Shown here: piece after piece, positions 1-14,600 of the stretch
Position numbering within the stretch: the first letter of the stretch is position 1
How the letters are laid out: each line of letters starts with the position of its first letter
Origin: Clusia tigrina
Lineage: Eukaryota > Arthropoda > Insecta > Diptera > Clusiidae
Reading direction: 5' to 3'
Length of the DNA stretch: 64,000 nucleotides
NCBI GenBank assembly: GCA_920105625.2
Contig: OV050030.1
Coordinates: forward strand, 74,849,900-74,913,899
The notes under the pieces: model-generated
The model's input: the letters and a program-made list of their open reading frames with translations, nothing else
The model's database searches: none
Told to the model about the DNA's origin: nothing
Program-made: the position numbers and the translations under genes

Positions 1-745
1 TACTAGGTTCCTATTAAAGATTTCTCAATGAAATTTCACAGGAATGTTGCGGGTACCAACATTAAACACCACACAAAATTGGTCGTGTTATTTCTACAGC
101 CACGCCCACTATTGACATATTATTATAACTTGCGACCTATACAATATTTTTGACCGAAAATTTTTATTAGTACGTATATGGACCCTACAAAGCCATATAC
201 AAGATTCGGGGTCGATCAGAGGAAGGATACGCCTCCCTCCCATATAATGAACTTTGGGGACCTCACTTAAAGACAATTACTCTATCTATGTTTCTAGTGA
301 TGATATATGAAAACAAATTGGTAAATGTCTACACTGGGTCTGTACTAGGATGCATTCCAAATATGGGCAGATTATTACTACTGCCACGCCCACAATTAAC
401 CAAAAATCATTACTAGGTTCCTATTAAAGATTTGTCAACGAAAATCACAGGAATGTTGCGGGTACCAACATTAAACACCACACAAAAAATGGTCGTGTTA
501 TTTCTACAGCCACGCCCACTATTGACATATTATTATAACTTGCGACCTATACAATATTTTTGACCGAAATTTTATATTAGTACGTATATGGACCCTACAA
601 AGCCATATACAAGATTCGGGGTCGATCAGAGGAAGGATACGCCTCCTTCCCATATAATGAGCTTTGGGAACCCCAATTAAAGACAATTACCCTATCTATG
701 CTTCTAGTGATGATATATGAAAACAAATTGGTAGATGTATGTATA

Positions 746-2390
746 CACTGGGTCTGTACTAGCCGGCATTCCAAATATGCGCAGATTATTTCTACTGCCA
801 CGCCCACAATTAACCGAAAATTATTACTAAGTTCCTATTAAAGATTTTTCAACAAAAATCAGAGGAATGTTGCGGGTACTAACATTAAACACCACACAAA
901 AAATGGGCGTGTTATTTCTACAGCCACGCCCACTATTGACATATTATTATAACTTGCGATCTATAAAATATTTTTGGACGAAATTTTATATTAGTATGTA
1001 TATGGACCCTACAAAGCCATATACAAGATTCGGGGTCGATCAGAGGAAGGATACGCCTCCCTCCCATATAATGAACTTTGGAGACCTCACTTAAAGACAA
1101 TTACTCTATCTATGTTCCTAGTGATGATATATGAAAACGAATTGGTAAATGTCTACACTGGGTCTGTACTAGGATGCATTCCAAATATCGGCAGATTATT
1201 ACTACTGCCACGCCCACAATTAACCAAAAATCATTACTAGGTTCCTATTAAAGATTTTTCAACAAAAATCACAGGAATGTTGCGGGTACTAACATTAAAC
1301 ACCACACAAAAAATGAGCGTGTTATTTCTACAGCCACGCCCACTATTGAAATATTATTATAACTTGCGACCTATACAATATTTTTGACCGAAATTTTATA
1401 TTAGTACGTATATGGACCCTACAAAGCCATATACAAGATTCGGGGTCGATCAGAGGAAGGATACGCCTCCCTCCCATATAATGTGCTTTGGGGATCTCAC
1501 TTAAAGACAATTACCCTATCTATGCTTCTAGTGACGATATATGAAAACAAATTGTTAGATGTATACACTGGGTCTGTACTAGCCGGCATTCCAAATATGC
1601 GCAGATTATTTCTACTGCCACGCCCACAATTAACCGAAAATTATTACTAAGTTCCTATTAAAGATTTTTCAACAAAAATCAGAGGAATGTTGCGGGTACT
1701 AACATTAAACACCACACAAAAAATGGGCGTGTTATTTCTACAGCCACGCCCACTATTGACATATTATTATAACTTGCGATCTATAAAATATTTTTGGACG
1801 AAATTTTATATTAGTATGTATATGGACCCTACAAAGCCATATACAAGATTCGGGGTCGATCAGAGGAAGGATACGCCTCCCTCCCATATAATGAACTTTG
1901 GAGACCTCACTTAAAGACAATTACTCTATCTATGTTCCTAGTGATGATATATGAAAACGAATTGGTAAATGTCTACACTGGGTCTGTACTAGGATGCATT
2001 CCAAATATCGGCAGATTATTACTACTGCCACGCCCACAATTAACCAAAAATCATTACTAGGTTCCTATTAAAGATTTTTCAACAAAAATCACAGGAATGT
2101 TGCGGGTACTAACATTAAACACCACACAAAAAATGAGCGTGTTATTTCTACAGCCACGCCCACTATTGAAATATTATTATAACTTGCGACCTATACAATA
2201 TTTTTGACCGAAATTTTATATTAGTACGTATATGGACCCTACAAAGCCATATACAAGATTCGGGGTCGATCAGAGGAAGGATACGCCTCCCTCCCATATA
2301 ATGTGCTTTGGGGATCTCACTTAAAGACAATTACCCTATCTATGCTTCTAGTGACGATATATGAAAACAAATTGTTAGATGTATACACTG
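746..2390. repeat. 820 bp two-monomer duplication
   Basis: The segment from about 746 to 1570 is repeated, essentially unchanged, from about 1566 to 2390. Both copies carry the same rare variants, including CAGAGGAATG at 861 and 1681 where most monomers have CACAGGAATG, and a CCGGCATTCC variant at about 763 and 1581. Just before the first copy, at about 740, a 4 bp insertion (GTAT) is present in one monomer only. This is a recent local two-monomer duplication outside the 12-monomer repeat. Confidence 0.85.
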
Positions 2391-2637
2391 GGTCTGTACT
2401 AGCATGCATTCCAAATATGGGCAGATTGTTACTACTGCCACGCCCACAATTAACCAAAAATCATTACTAGGTTCCTATTAAAGATTTTTCAACAAAAATC
2501 ACAGGAATGTTGAGGGTACTAACATTAAACACCACACAAAAAATGGGCGTATTATTTCTACAGCCACGCCCACTATGGACATATTATTATACCTTACAAC
2601 CTATATAATATTTTTGGACGAAATTTTATTTTGGTAC

Positions 2638-5600
2638 GTATATGGACCGCACAACGCCATATACAAGATTCGGGGTCGATCAGAGGAAGAATACGCCTCC
2701 TTCCCATATAATGAACTTTGGGGACCCCAATTAAAGACAATTACCCTATCTATGCTTCTAGTGATGATATATGAAAACAAATTGGTGGATGTATACACTG
2801 GGTCTGTACTAGCATGCATTCCAAATATGGGCAGATTGTTGCTACTGCCACGCCCACAATTACGCAAAAATCATTACTAGGTTCCTATTAAAGATTTCTC
2901 AACGAAATTTCACAGGAATGTTGCGGGTACCAACATTAAACACCACACAAAATTGGTCGTGTTATTTCTACAGCCACGCCCACTATTGACATATTATTAT
3001 AACTTGCGACCTATACAATATTTTTGACCGAAATTTTATATTAGTACGTATATGGACCCTACAAAGCCATATACAAGATTCGGGGTCGATCAGAGGAAGG
3101 ATACGCCTCCCTCCCATATAATGAACTTTGGGGACCTCACTTAAAGACAATTACTCTATCTATGTTTCTAGTGATGATATATGAAAACAAATTGGTAAAT
3201 GTCTACACTGGGTCTGTACTAGGATGCATTCCAAATATGGGCAGATTATTACTACTGCCACGCCCACAATTAACCAAAAATCATTACTAGGTTCCTATTA
3301 AAGATTTTTCAACGAAAATCACAGGAATGTTGCGGGTACTAACATTAAACACCACACAAAAAATGAGCGTGTTATTTCTACAGCCACGCCCACTATTGAC
3401 ATATTATTATAACTTGCGATCTATACAATATTTTTGGACGAAATTTTATATTAGTATGTATATGGACCCTACAAAGCCAAAACAAGATTCGGGGTCGATC
3501 AGAGGAAGGATACGCCTCCCTCCCATATAATGAGCTTTGGGGATCTCACTTAAAGACAATTACCCTATCTATGCTTCTAGTGACGATATATGAAAACAAA
3601 TTGTTAGATGTATACACTGGGTCTGTACTAGCATGCATTCCAAATATGGGCAGATTGTTACTACTGCCACGCCCACAATTAACCAAAAATCATTACTAGG
3701 TTCCTATTAAAGATTTTTCAACAAAAATCACAGGAATGTTGAGGGTACTAACATTAAACACCACACAAAAAATGGGCGTATTATTTCTACAGCCACGCCC
3801 ACTATGGACATATTATTATACCTTACAACCTATATAATATTTTTGGACGAAATTTTATTTTGGTACGTATATGGACCGCACAACGCCATATACAAGATTC
3901 GGGGTCGATCAGAGGAAGAATACGCCTCCTTCCCATATAATGAACTTTGGGGACCCCAATTAAAGACAATTACCCTATCTATGCTTCTAGTGATTATATA
4001 TGAAAAAAAATTGGTGGATGTATACACTGGGTCTGTACTAGCATGCATTCCAAATATGGGCAGATAGTTGCTACTGCCACGCCCACAATTACGCAAAAAT
4101 CATTACTAGGTTCCTATTAAAGATTTCTCAACGAAATTTCACAGGAATGTTGTGGGTACCAACATTAAACACCACACAAAAAATGGTCGTGTTATTTCTA
4201 CAGCCACGCCCACTATTGACATATTATTATACCTTACAACCTATATAATATTTTTGGACGAAATTTTATATTAGTACGTATATGGACCCTACGAAGCCAT
4301 ATACAAGATACGGGGTTGAGCAGAGGAAGGATACGCCTCCCTCCCATATAAAGAACTTTGGGGACCTCACTTAAAGACAATTACTCTATCTATGTTTCTA
4401 GTGATGATATATGAAAACGAATAGTTAAATGTCTACACTGGGTCTGTACTAGGATGCATTCCAAATATGGGCAGATTATTACTACTGCCACGCCCACAAT
4501 TAACAAAAAATCATTACTAGGTTCCTATTAAAGATTTTTCAACAAAAATCACAGGAATGTTGCGGGTACTAACATTAAACACCACACAAAAAGTGGGCGT
4601 GTTATTTCTACAGCCACTCCCACTATTGACATATTATTATACCTTACAACCTATATAATATTTTTGGACGAAATTTTATATTGGTACGTATATGGACCCT
4701 ACAAAGCCATATACAAGATTCGGGGTAGATCAGAGGAAGGATACGCCTCCTTCCCATATAATGAGCTTTGGGAACCCCAATTAAAGACAATTACCCTATC
4801 TATGCTTCTAGTGATGATATATGAAAACAAATTGGTAGATGTATACACTGGGTCTGTACTAGCCGGCATTCCAAATATGCGCAGATTATTTCTACTGCCA
4901 CGCCCACAATTAACCGAAAATTATTACTAAGTTCCTATTAAAGATTTTTCAACAAAAATCACAGGAATGTTGCGGGTACTAACATTAAACACCACACAAA
5001 AAATGAGCGTGTTATTTCTACAGCCACGCCCACTATTGACATATTATTATAACTTGCGATCTATAAAATATTTTTGGACGAAATTTTATATTAGTACGTA
5101 TGAGTATATGGACCCTACAAAGCCAAAACAAGATTCGGGGTCGATCAGACGAAGGATACGCCTCCTTCCCATATAATGAGCTTTGGGGATCTCACTTAAA
5201 GACAATTACCCTATCTATGCTTCTAGTGATGATATATGAAAACAAATTGTTAGATGTATACACTGGGTCTGTACTAGCATGCATTCCAAATATGGGCAGA
5301 TTGTTACTACTGCCACGCCCACAATTAACCAAAAATCATTACTAGGTTCCTATTAAAGATTTTTCAACAAAAATCACAGGAATGTTGAGGGTACTAACAT
5401 TAAACACCACACACAAAATGGGCGTATTATTTCTAAAGCCACGCCCACTATGGACATATTATTATACCTTACAACCTATATAATATTTTTGGACGAAATT
5501 TTATTTTGGTACGTATATGGACCGCACAACGCCATATACAAGATTCGGGGTCGATCAGAGGAAGAATACGCCTCCTTCCCATATAATGAACTTTGGGGAC

Positions 5601-8600
5601 CCCAATTAAAGACAATTACCCTATCTATGCTTCTAGTGATGATATATGAAAACAAATTGGTGGATGTATACACTGGGTCTGTACTAGCATGCATTCCAAA
5701 TATGGGCAGATTGTTGCTACTGCCACGCCCACAATTACGCAAAAATCATTACTAGGTTCCTATTAAAGATTTCTTAACGAAATTTCACAGGAATGTTGCG
5801 GGTACCAACATTTAATACCACACAAAATTGGTCGTGTTATTTCTACAGCCACGCCCACTATTGACATATTATTATAACTTGCGACCTATACAATATTTTT
5901 GACCGAAATTTTATATTAGTACGTATATGGACCCTACAAAGCCATATACAAGATTCGGGGTCGATCAGAGGAAGGATACGCCTCCCTCCCATATAATGAA
6001 CTTTGGGGACCTCACTTAAAGACAATTACTCTATCTATGTTTCTAGTGATGATATATGAAAACGAATTGGTAAATGTCTACACTGGGTCTGTACTAGGAT
6101 GCATTCCAAATATGGGCAGATTATTACTACTGCCACGCCCACAATTAACCAAAAATCATTACTAGGTTCCTATTAAAGGTTTTCAACAAAAATCACAGGA
6201 ATGTTGCGGGTACTAACATTAAACACCACACAAAAAATGAGCGTGTTATTTCTACAGCCACGCCCACTATTGACATATTATTATAACTTGCGATCTATAC
6301 AATATTTTTGGACGAAATTTTATATTAGTATGTATATGGACCCTACAAAGCCAAAACAAGATTCGGGGTCGATCAGACGAAGGATACGCCTCCTTCCCAT
6401 ATAATGAGCTTTGGGGATCTCACTTAAAGACAATTACCCTATCTATGCTTCTAGTGATGATATATGAAAACAAATTGTTAGATGTATACACTGGGTCTGT
6501 ACTAGCATGCATTCCAAATATGGGCAGATTGTTACTACTACCACGCCCACAATTAACCAAAAATCATTACTAGGCTCCTATTAAAGATTTTTCAACAAAA
6601 ATCACAGGAATGTTGAGGGTACTAACATTAAATACCACACAAAAAATGGGCGTATTATTTCTACAGCCACGCCCACTATAGACATATTATTATACCTTAC
6701 AACCTATATAATATTTTTGGACGAAATTTTATTTTGGTACGTATATGGACCGCACAACGCCATATACAAGATTCGGGGTCGATCAGAGGAAGAATACGCC
6801 TCCTTCCCATATAATGAACTTTGGGGACCCCAATTAAAGACAATTACCCTATCTATGCTTCTAGTGATGATATATGAAAACAAATTGGTGGATGTATACA
6901 CTGGGTCTGTACTAGCATGCATTCCAAATATGGGCAGATTGTTGCTACTGCCACGCCCACAATTACGCAAAAATCATTACTAGGTTCCTATTAAAGATTT
7001 CTCAACGAAATTTCACAGGAATGTTGCGGGTACTAACATTAAACACCACACAAAAAATGGGCGTGTTATTTCTACAGCCACGACATATTATTATAACTTG
7101 CGACCTATACAATATTTTTGACCGAAATTTTATATTAGTACGTATATGGACCCTACAAAGCCATATACAAGATTCGGGGTCGATCAGAGGAAGGATACGC
7201 CTCCCTCCCATATAATGAACTTTGGGGACCTCACTTAAAGACAATTACTCTATCTATGTTTCTAGTGATGATATATGAAAACGAATTGGTAAATGTCTAC
7301 ACTGGGTCTGTACTAGGATGCATTCCAAATATGGGCAGATTATTACTACTGCCACGCCCACAATTAACCGAAAATTATTACTAAGTTCCTATTAAAGATT
7401 TTTCAACAAAAATCACAGGAATGTTGCGGGTACTAACATTAAACACCACACAAAAAATGAGCGTGTTATTTCTACAGCCACGCCCACTATTGACATATTA
7501 TTATAACTTGCGATCTATACAATATTTTTGGACGAAATTTTATATTAGTATGTATATGGACCGCACAACGCCATATACAAGATTCGGGGTCGATCAGAGG
7601 AAGAATACGCCTCCTTCCCATATAATGAACTTTGGGGACCCCAATTAAAGACAATTACCCTATCTATGTTTCTAGTGATGATATATGAAAACAAATTGGT
7701 GGATGTATACACTGGGTCTGTACTAGCATGCATTCCAAATATGGGCAGATTGTTGCTACTGCCACGCCCACAATTACGCAAAAATCATTACTAGGTTCCT
7801 ATTAAAGATTTCTCAACGAAATTTCACAGGAATGTTGCGGGTACCAACATTAAACACCACACAAAATTGGTCGTGTTATTTCTACAGCCACGCCCACTAT
7901 TGACATATTATTATAACTTGCGACCTATACAATATTTTTGACCGAAATTTTATATTAGTACGTATATGGACCCTACAAAGCCATATACAAGATTCGGGGT
8001 CGATCAGAGGAAGGATACGCCTCCCTCCCATATAATGAACTTTGGGGACCTCACTTAAAGACAATTACTCTATCTATGTTTCTAGTGATGATATATGAAA
8101 ACAAATTGGTAAATGTCTACACTGGGTCTGTACTAGGATGCATTCCAAATATGGGCAGATTATTACTACTGCCACGCCCACAATTAACCAAAAATCATTA
8201 CTAGGTTCCTATTAAAGATTTTTCAACGAAAATCACAGGAATGTTGCGGGTACTAACATTAAACACCACACAAAAAATGAGCGTGTTATTTCTACAGCCA
8301 CGCCCACTATTGACATATTATTATAACTTGCGATCTATACAATATTTTTGGACGAAATTTTATATTAGTATGTATATGGACCCTACAAAGCCAAAACAAG
8401 ATTCGGGGTCGATCAGAGGAAGGATACGCCTCCCTCCCATATAATGAGCTTTGGGGATCTCACTTAAAGACAATTACCCTATCTATGCTTCTAGTGACGA
8501 TATATGAAAACAAATTGTTAGATGTATACACTGGGTCTGTACTAGCATGCATTCCAAATATGGGCAGATTGTTACTACTGCCACGCCCACAATTAACCAA

Positions 8601-11600
8601 AAATCATTACTAGGTTCCTATTAAAGATTTTTCAACAAAAATCACAGGAATGTTGAGGGTACTAACATTAAACACCACACAAAAAATGGGCGTATTATTT
8701 CTACAGCCACGCCCACTATGGACATATTATTATACCTTACAACCTATATAATATTTTTGGACGAAATTTTATTTTGGTACGTATATGGACCGCACAACGC
8801 CATATACAAGATTCGGGGTCGATCAGAGGAAGAATACGCCTCCTTCCCATATAATGAACTTTGGGGACCCCAATTAAAGACAATTACCCTATCTATGCTT
8901 CTAGTGATTATATATGAAAAAAAATTGGTGGATGTATACACTGGGTCTGTACTAGCATGCATTCCAAATATGGGCAGATAGTTGCTACTGCCACGCCCAC
9001 AATTACGCAAAAATCATTACTAGGTTCCTATTAAAGATTTCTCAACGAAATTTCACAGGAATGTTGTGGGTACCAACATTAAACACCACACAAAAAATGG
9101 TCGTGTTATTTCTACAGCCACGCCCACTATTGACATATTATTATACCTTACAACCTATATAATATTTTTGGACGAAATTTTATATTAGTACGTATATGGA
9201 CCCTACGAAGCCATATACAAGATACGGGGTTGAGCAGAGGAAGGATACGCCTCCCTCCCATATAAAGAACTTTGGGGACCTCACTTAAAGACAATTACTC
9301 TATCTATGTTTCTAGTGATGATATATGAAAACGAATAGTTAAATGTCTACACTGGGTCTGTACTAGGATGCATTCCAAATATGGGCAGATTATTACTACT
9401 GCCACGCCCACAATTAACAAAAAATCATTACTAGGTTCCTATTAAAGATTTTTCAACAAAAATCACAGGAATGTTGCGGGTACTAACATTAAACACCACA
9501 CAAAAAGTGGGCGTGTTATTTCTACAGCCACTCCCACTATTGACATATTATTATACCTTACAACCTATATAATATTTTTGGACGAAATTTTATATTGGTA
9601 CGTATATGGACCCTACAAAGCCATATACAAGATTCGGGGTAGATCAGAGGAAGGATACGCCTCCTTCCCATATAATGAGCTTTGGGAACCCCAATTAAAG
9701 ACAATTACCCTATCTATGCTTCTAGTGATGATATATGAAAACAAATTGGTAGATGTATACACTGGGTCTGTACTAGCCGGCATTCCAAATATGCGCAGAT
9801 TATTTCTACTGCCACGCCCACAATTAACCGAAAATTATTACTAAGTTCCTATTAAAGATTTTTCAACAAAAATCACAGGAATGTTGCGGGTACTAACATT
9901 AAACACCACACAAAAAATGAGCGTGTTATTTCTACAGCCACGCCCACTATTGACATATTATTATAACTTGCGATCTATAAAATATTTTTGGACGAAATTT
10001 TATATTAGTACGTATGAGTATATGGACCCTACAAAGCCAAAACAAGATTCGGGGTCGATCAGACGAAGGATACGCCTCCTTCCCATATAATGAGCTTTGG
10101 GGATCTCACTTAAAGACAATTACCCTATCTATGCTTCTAGTGATGATATATGAAAACAAATTGTTAGATGTATACACTGGGTCTGTACTAGCATGCATTC
10201 CAAATATGGGCAGATTGTTACTACTGCCACGCCCACAATTAACCAAAAATCATTACTAGGTTCCTATTAAAGATTTTTCAACAAAAATCACAGGAATGTT
10301 GAGGGTACTAACATTAAACACCACACACAAAATGGGCGTATTATTTCTAAAGCCACGCCCACTATGGACATATTATTATACCTTACAACCTATATAATAT
10401 TTTTGGACGAAATTTTATTTTGGTACGTATATGGACCGCACAACGCCATATACAAGATTCGGGGTCGATCAGAGGAAGAATACGCCTCCTTCCCATATAA
10501 TGAACTTTGGGGACCCCAATTAAAGACAATTACCCTATCTATGCTTCTAGTGATGATATATGAAAACAAATTGGTGGATGTATACACTGGGTCTGTACTA
10601 GCATGCATTCCAAATATGGGCAGATTGTTGCTACTGCCACGCCCACAATTACGCAAAAATCATTACTAGGTTCCTATTAAAGATTTCTTAACGAAATTTC
10701 ACAGGAATGTTGCGGGTACCAACATTTAATACCACACAAAATTGGTCGTGTTATTTCTACAGCCACGCCCACTATTGACATATTATTATAACTTGCGACC
10801 TATACAATATTTTTGACCGAAATTTTATATTAGTACGTATATGGACCCTACAAAGCCATATACAAGATTCGGGGTCGATCAGAGGAAGGATACGCCTCCC
10901 TCCCATATAATGAACTTTGGGGACCTCACTTAAAGACAATTACTCTATCTATGTTTCTAGTGATGATATATGAAAACGAATTGGTAAATGTCTACACTGG
11001 GTCTGTACTAGGATGCATTCCAAATATGGGCAGATTATTACTACTGCCACGCCCACAATTAACCAAAAATCATTACTAGGTTCCTATTAAAGGTTTTCAA
11101 CAAAAATCACAGGAATGTTGCGGGTACTAACATTAAACACCACACAAAAAATGAGCGTGTTATTTCTACAGCCACGCCCACTATTGACATATTATTATAA
11201 CTTGCGATCTATACAATATTTTTGGACGAAATTTTATATTAGTATGTATATGGACCCTACAAAGCCAAAACAAGATTCGGGGTCGATCAGACGAAGGATA
11301 CGCCTCCTTCCCATATAATGAGCTTTGGGGATCTCACTTAAAGACAATTACCCTATCTATGCTTCTAGTGATGATATATGAAAACAAATTGTTAGATGTA
11401 TACACTGGGTCTGTACTAGCATGCATTCCAAATATGGGCAGATTGTTACTACTACCACGCCCACAATTAACCAAAAATCATTACTAGGCTCCTATTAAAG
11501 ATTTTTCAACAAAAATCACAGGAATGTTGAGGGTACTAACATTAAATACCACACAAAAAATGGGCGTATTATTTCTACAGCCACGCCCACTATAGACATA

Positions 11601-14600
11601 TTATTATACCTTACAACCTATATAATATTTTTGGACGAAATTTTATTTTGGTACGTATATGGACCGCACAACGCCATATACAAGATTCGGGGTCGATCAG
11701 AGGAAGAATACGCCTCCTTCCCATATAATGAACTTTGGGGACCCCAATTAAAGACAATTACCCTATCTATGCTTCTAGTGATGATATATGAAAACAAATT
11801 GGTGGATGTATACACTGGGTCTGTACTAGCATGCATTCCAAATATGGGCAGATTGTTGCTACTGCCACGCCCACAATTACGCAAAAATCATTACTAGGTT
11901 CCTATTAAAGATTTCTCAACGAAATTTCACAGGAATGTTGCGGGTACTAACATTAAACACCACACAAAAAATGGGCGTGTTATTTCTACAGCCACGACAT
12001 ATTATTATAACTTGCGACCTATACAATATTTTTGACCGAAATTTTATATTAGTACGTATATGGACCCTACAAAGCCATATACAAGATTCGGGGTCGATCA
12101 GCCGAAGGATACGCCTCCCTCCCATATAATGAACTTTGGGGACCTCACTTAAAGACAATTACTCTATCTATGTTTCTAGTGATGATATATGAAAACGAAT
12201 TGGTAAATGTCTACACTGGGTCTGTACTAGGATGCATTCCAAATATGGGCAGATTATTACTACTGCCACGCCCACAATTAACCGAAAATTATTACTAAGT
12301 TCCTATTAAAGATTTTTCAACAAAAATCACAGGAATGTTGCGGGTACTAACATTAAACACCACACAAAAAATGAGCGTGTTATTTCTACAGCCACGCCCA
12401 CTATTGACATATTATTATAACTTGCGATCTATACAATATTTTTGGACGAAATTTTATATTAGTATGTATATGGACCGCACAACGCCATATACAAGATTCG
12501 GGGTCGATCAGAGGAAGAATACGCCTCCTTCCCATATAATGAACTTTGGGGACCCCAATTAAAGACAATTACCCTATCTATGTTTCTAGTGATGATATAT
12601 GAAAACAAATTGGTGGATGTATACACTGGGTCTGTACTAGCATGCATTCCAAATATGGGCAGATTGTTGCTACTGCCACGCCCACAATTACGCAAAAATC
12701 ATTACTAGGTTCCTATTAAAGATTTCTCAACGAAATTTCACAGGAATGTTGCGGGTACCAACATTAAACACCACACAAAATTGGTCGTGTTATTTCTACA
12801 GCCACGCCCACTATTGACATATTATTATAACTTGCGATCTATACAATATTTTTGGACGAAGTTTTATATTAGTATGTATATGGACCGCACAACGCCATAT
12901 ACAAGATTCGGGGTCGATCAGAGGAAGAATACGCCTCCTTCCCATATAATGAACTTTGGGGACCTCACTTAAAGACAATTACTCTATCTATGTTTCTAGT
13001 GATGATATATGAAAACAAATTGGTAAATGTCTACACTGGGTCTGTACTAGGATGCATTCCAAATATGGGCAGATTATTACTACTGCCACGCCCACAATTA
13101 ACCAAAAATCATTACTAGGTTCCTATTAAAGATTTTTCAACGAAAATCACAGGAATGTTGCGGGTACTAACATTAAACACCACACAAAAAATGAGCGTGT
13201 TATTTCTACAGCCACGCCCACTATTGACATATTATTATAACTTGCGATCTATACAATATTTTTGGACGAAATTTTATATTAGTATGTATATGGACCCTAC
13301 AAAGCCAAAACAAGATTCGGGGTCGATCAGAGGAAGGATACGCCTCCCTCCCATATAATGAGCTTTGGGGATCTCACTTAAAGACAATTACCCTATCTAT
13401 GCTTCTAGTGACGATATATGAAAACAAATTGTTAGATGTATACACTGGGTCTGTACTAGCATGCATTCCAAATATGGGCAGATTGTTACTACTGCCACGC
13501 CCACAATTAACCAAAAATCATTACTAGGTTCCTATTAAAGATTTTTCAACAAAAATCACAGGAATGTTGAGGGTACTAACATTAAACACCACACAAAAAA
13601 TGGGCGTATTATTTCTACAGCCACGCCCACTATGGACATATTATTATACCTTACAACCTATATAATATTTTTGGACGAAATTTTATTTTGGTACGTATAT
13701 GGACCGCACAACGCCATATACAAGATTCGGGGTCGATCAGAGGAAGAATACGCCTCCTTCCCATATAATGAACTTTGGGGACCCCAATTAAAGACAATTA
13801 CCCTATCTATGCTTCTAGTGATTATATATGAAAAAAAATTGGTGGATGTATACACTGGGTCTGTACTAGCATGCATTCCAAATATGGGCAGATAGTTGCT
13901 ACTGCCACGCCCACAATTACGCAAAAATCATTACTAGGTTCCTATTAAAGATTTCTCAACGAAATTTCACAGGAATGTTGTGGGTACCAACATTAAACAC
14001 CACACAAAAAATGGTCGTGTTATTTCTACAGCCACGCCCACTATTGACATATTATTATACCTTACAACCTATATAATATTTTTGGACGAAATTTTATATT
14101 AGTACGTATATGGACCCTACGAAGCCATATACAAGATACGGGGTTGAGCAGAGGAAGGATACGCCTCCCTCCCATATAAAGAACTTTGGGGACCTCACTT
14201 AAAGACAATTACTCTATCTATGTTTCTAGTGATGATATATGAAAACGAATAGTTAAATGTCTACACTGGGTCTGTACTAGGATGCATTCCAAATATGGGC
14301 AGATTATTACTACTGCCACGCCCACAATTAACAAAAAATCATTACTAGGTTCCTATTAAAGATTTTTCAACAAAAATCACAGGAATGTTGCGGGTACTAA
14401 CATTAAACACCACACAAAAAGTGGGCGTGTTATTTCTACAGCCACTCCCACTATTGACATATTATTATACCTTACAACCTATATAATATTTTTGGACGAA
14501 ATTTTATATTGGTACGTATATGGACCCTACAAAGCCATATACAAGATTCGGGGTAGATCAGAGGAAGGATACGCCTCCTTCCCATATAATGAGCTTTGGG

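Noticed and set aside
841..864. Compensatory base changes in the GATTTTT hairpin as evidence of a functional RNA
   Set aside because: The two monomer classes pair in different registers, so the changes are not clean compensatory pairs.
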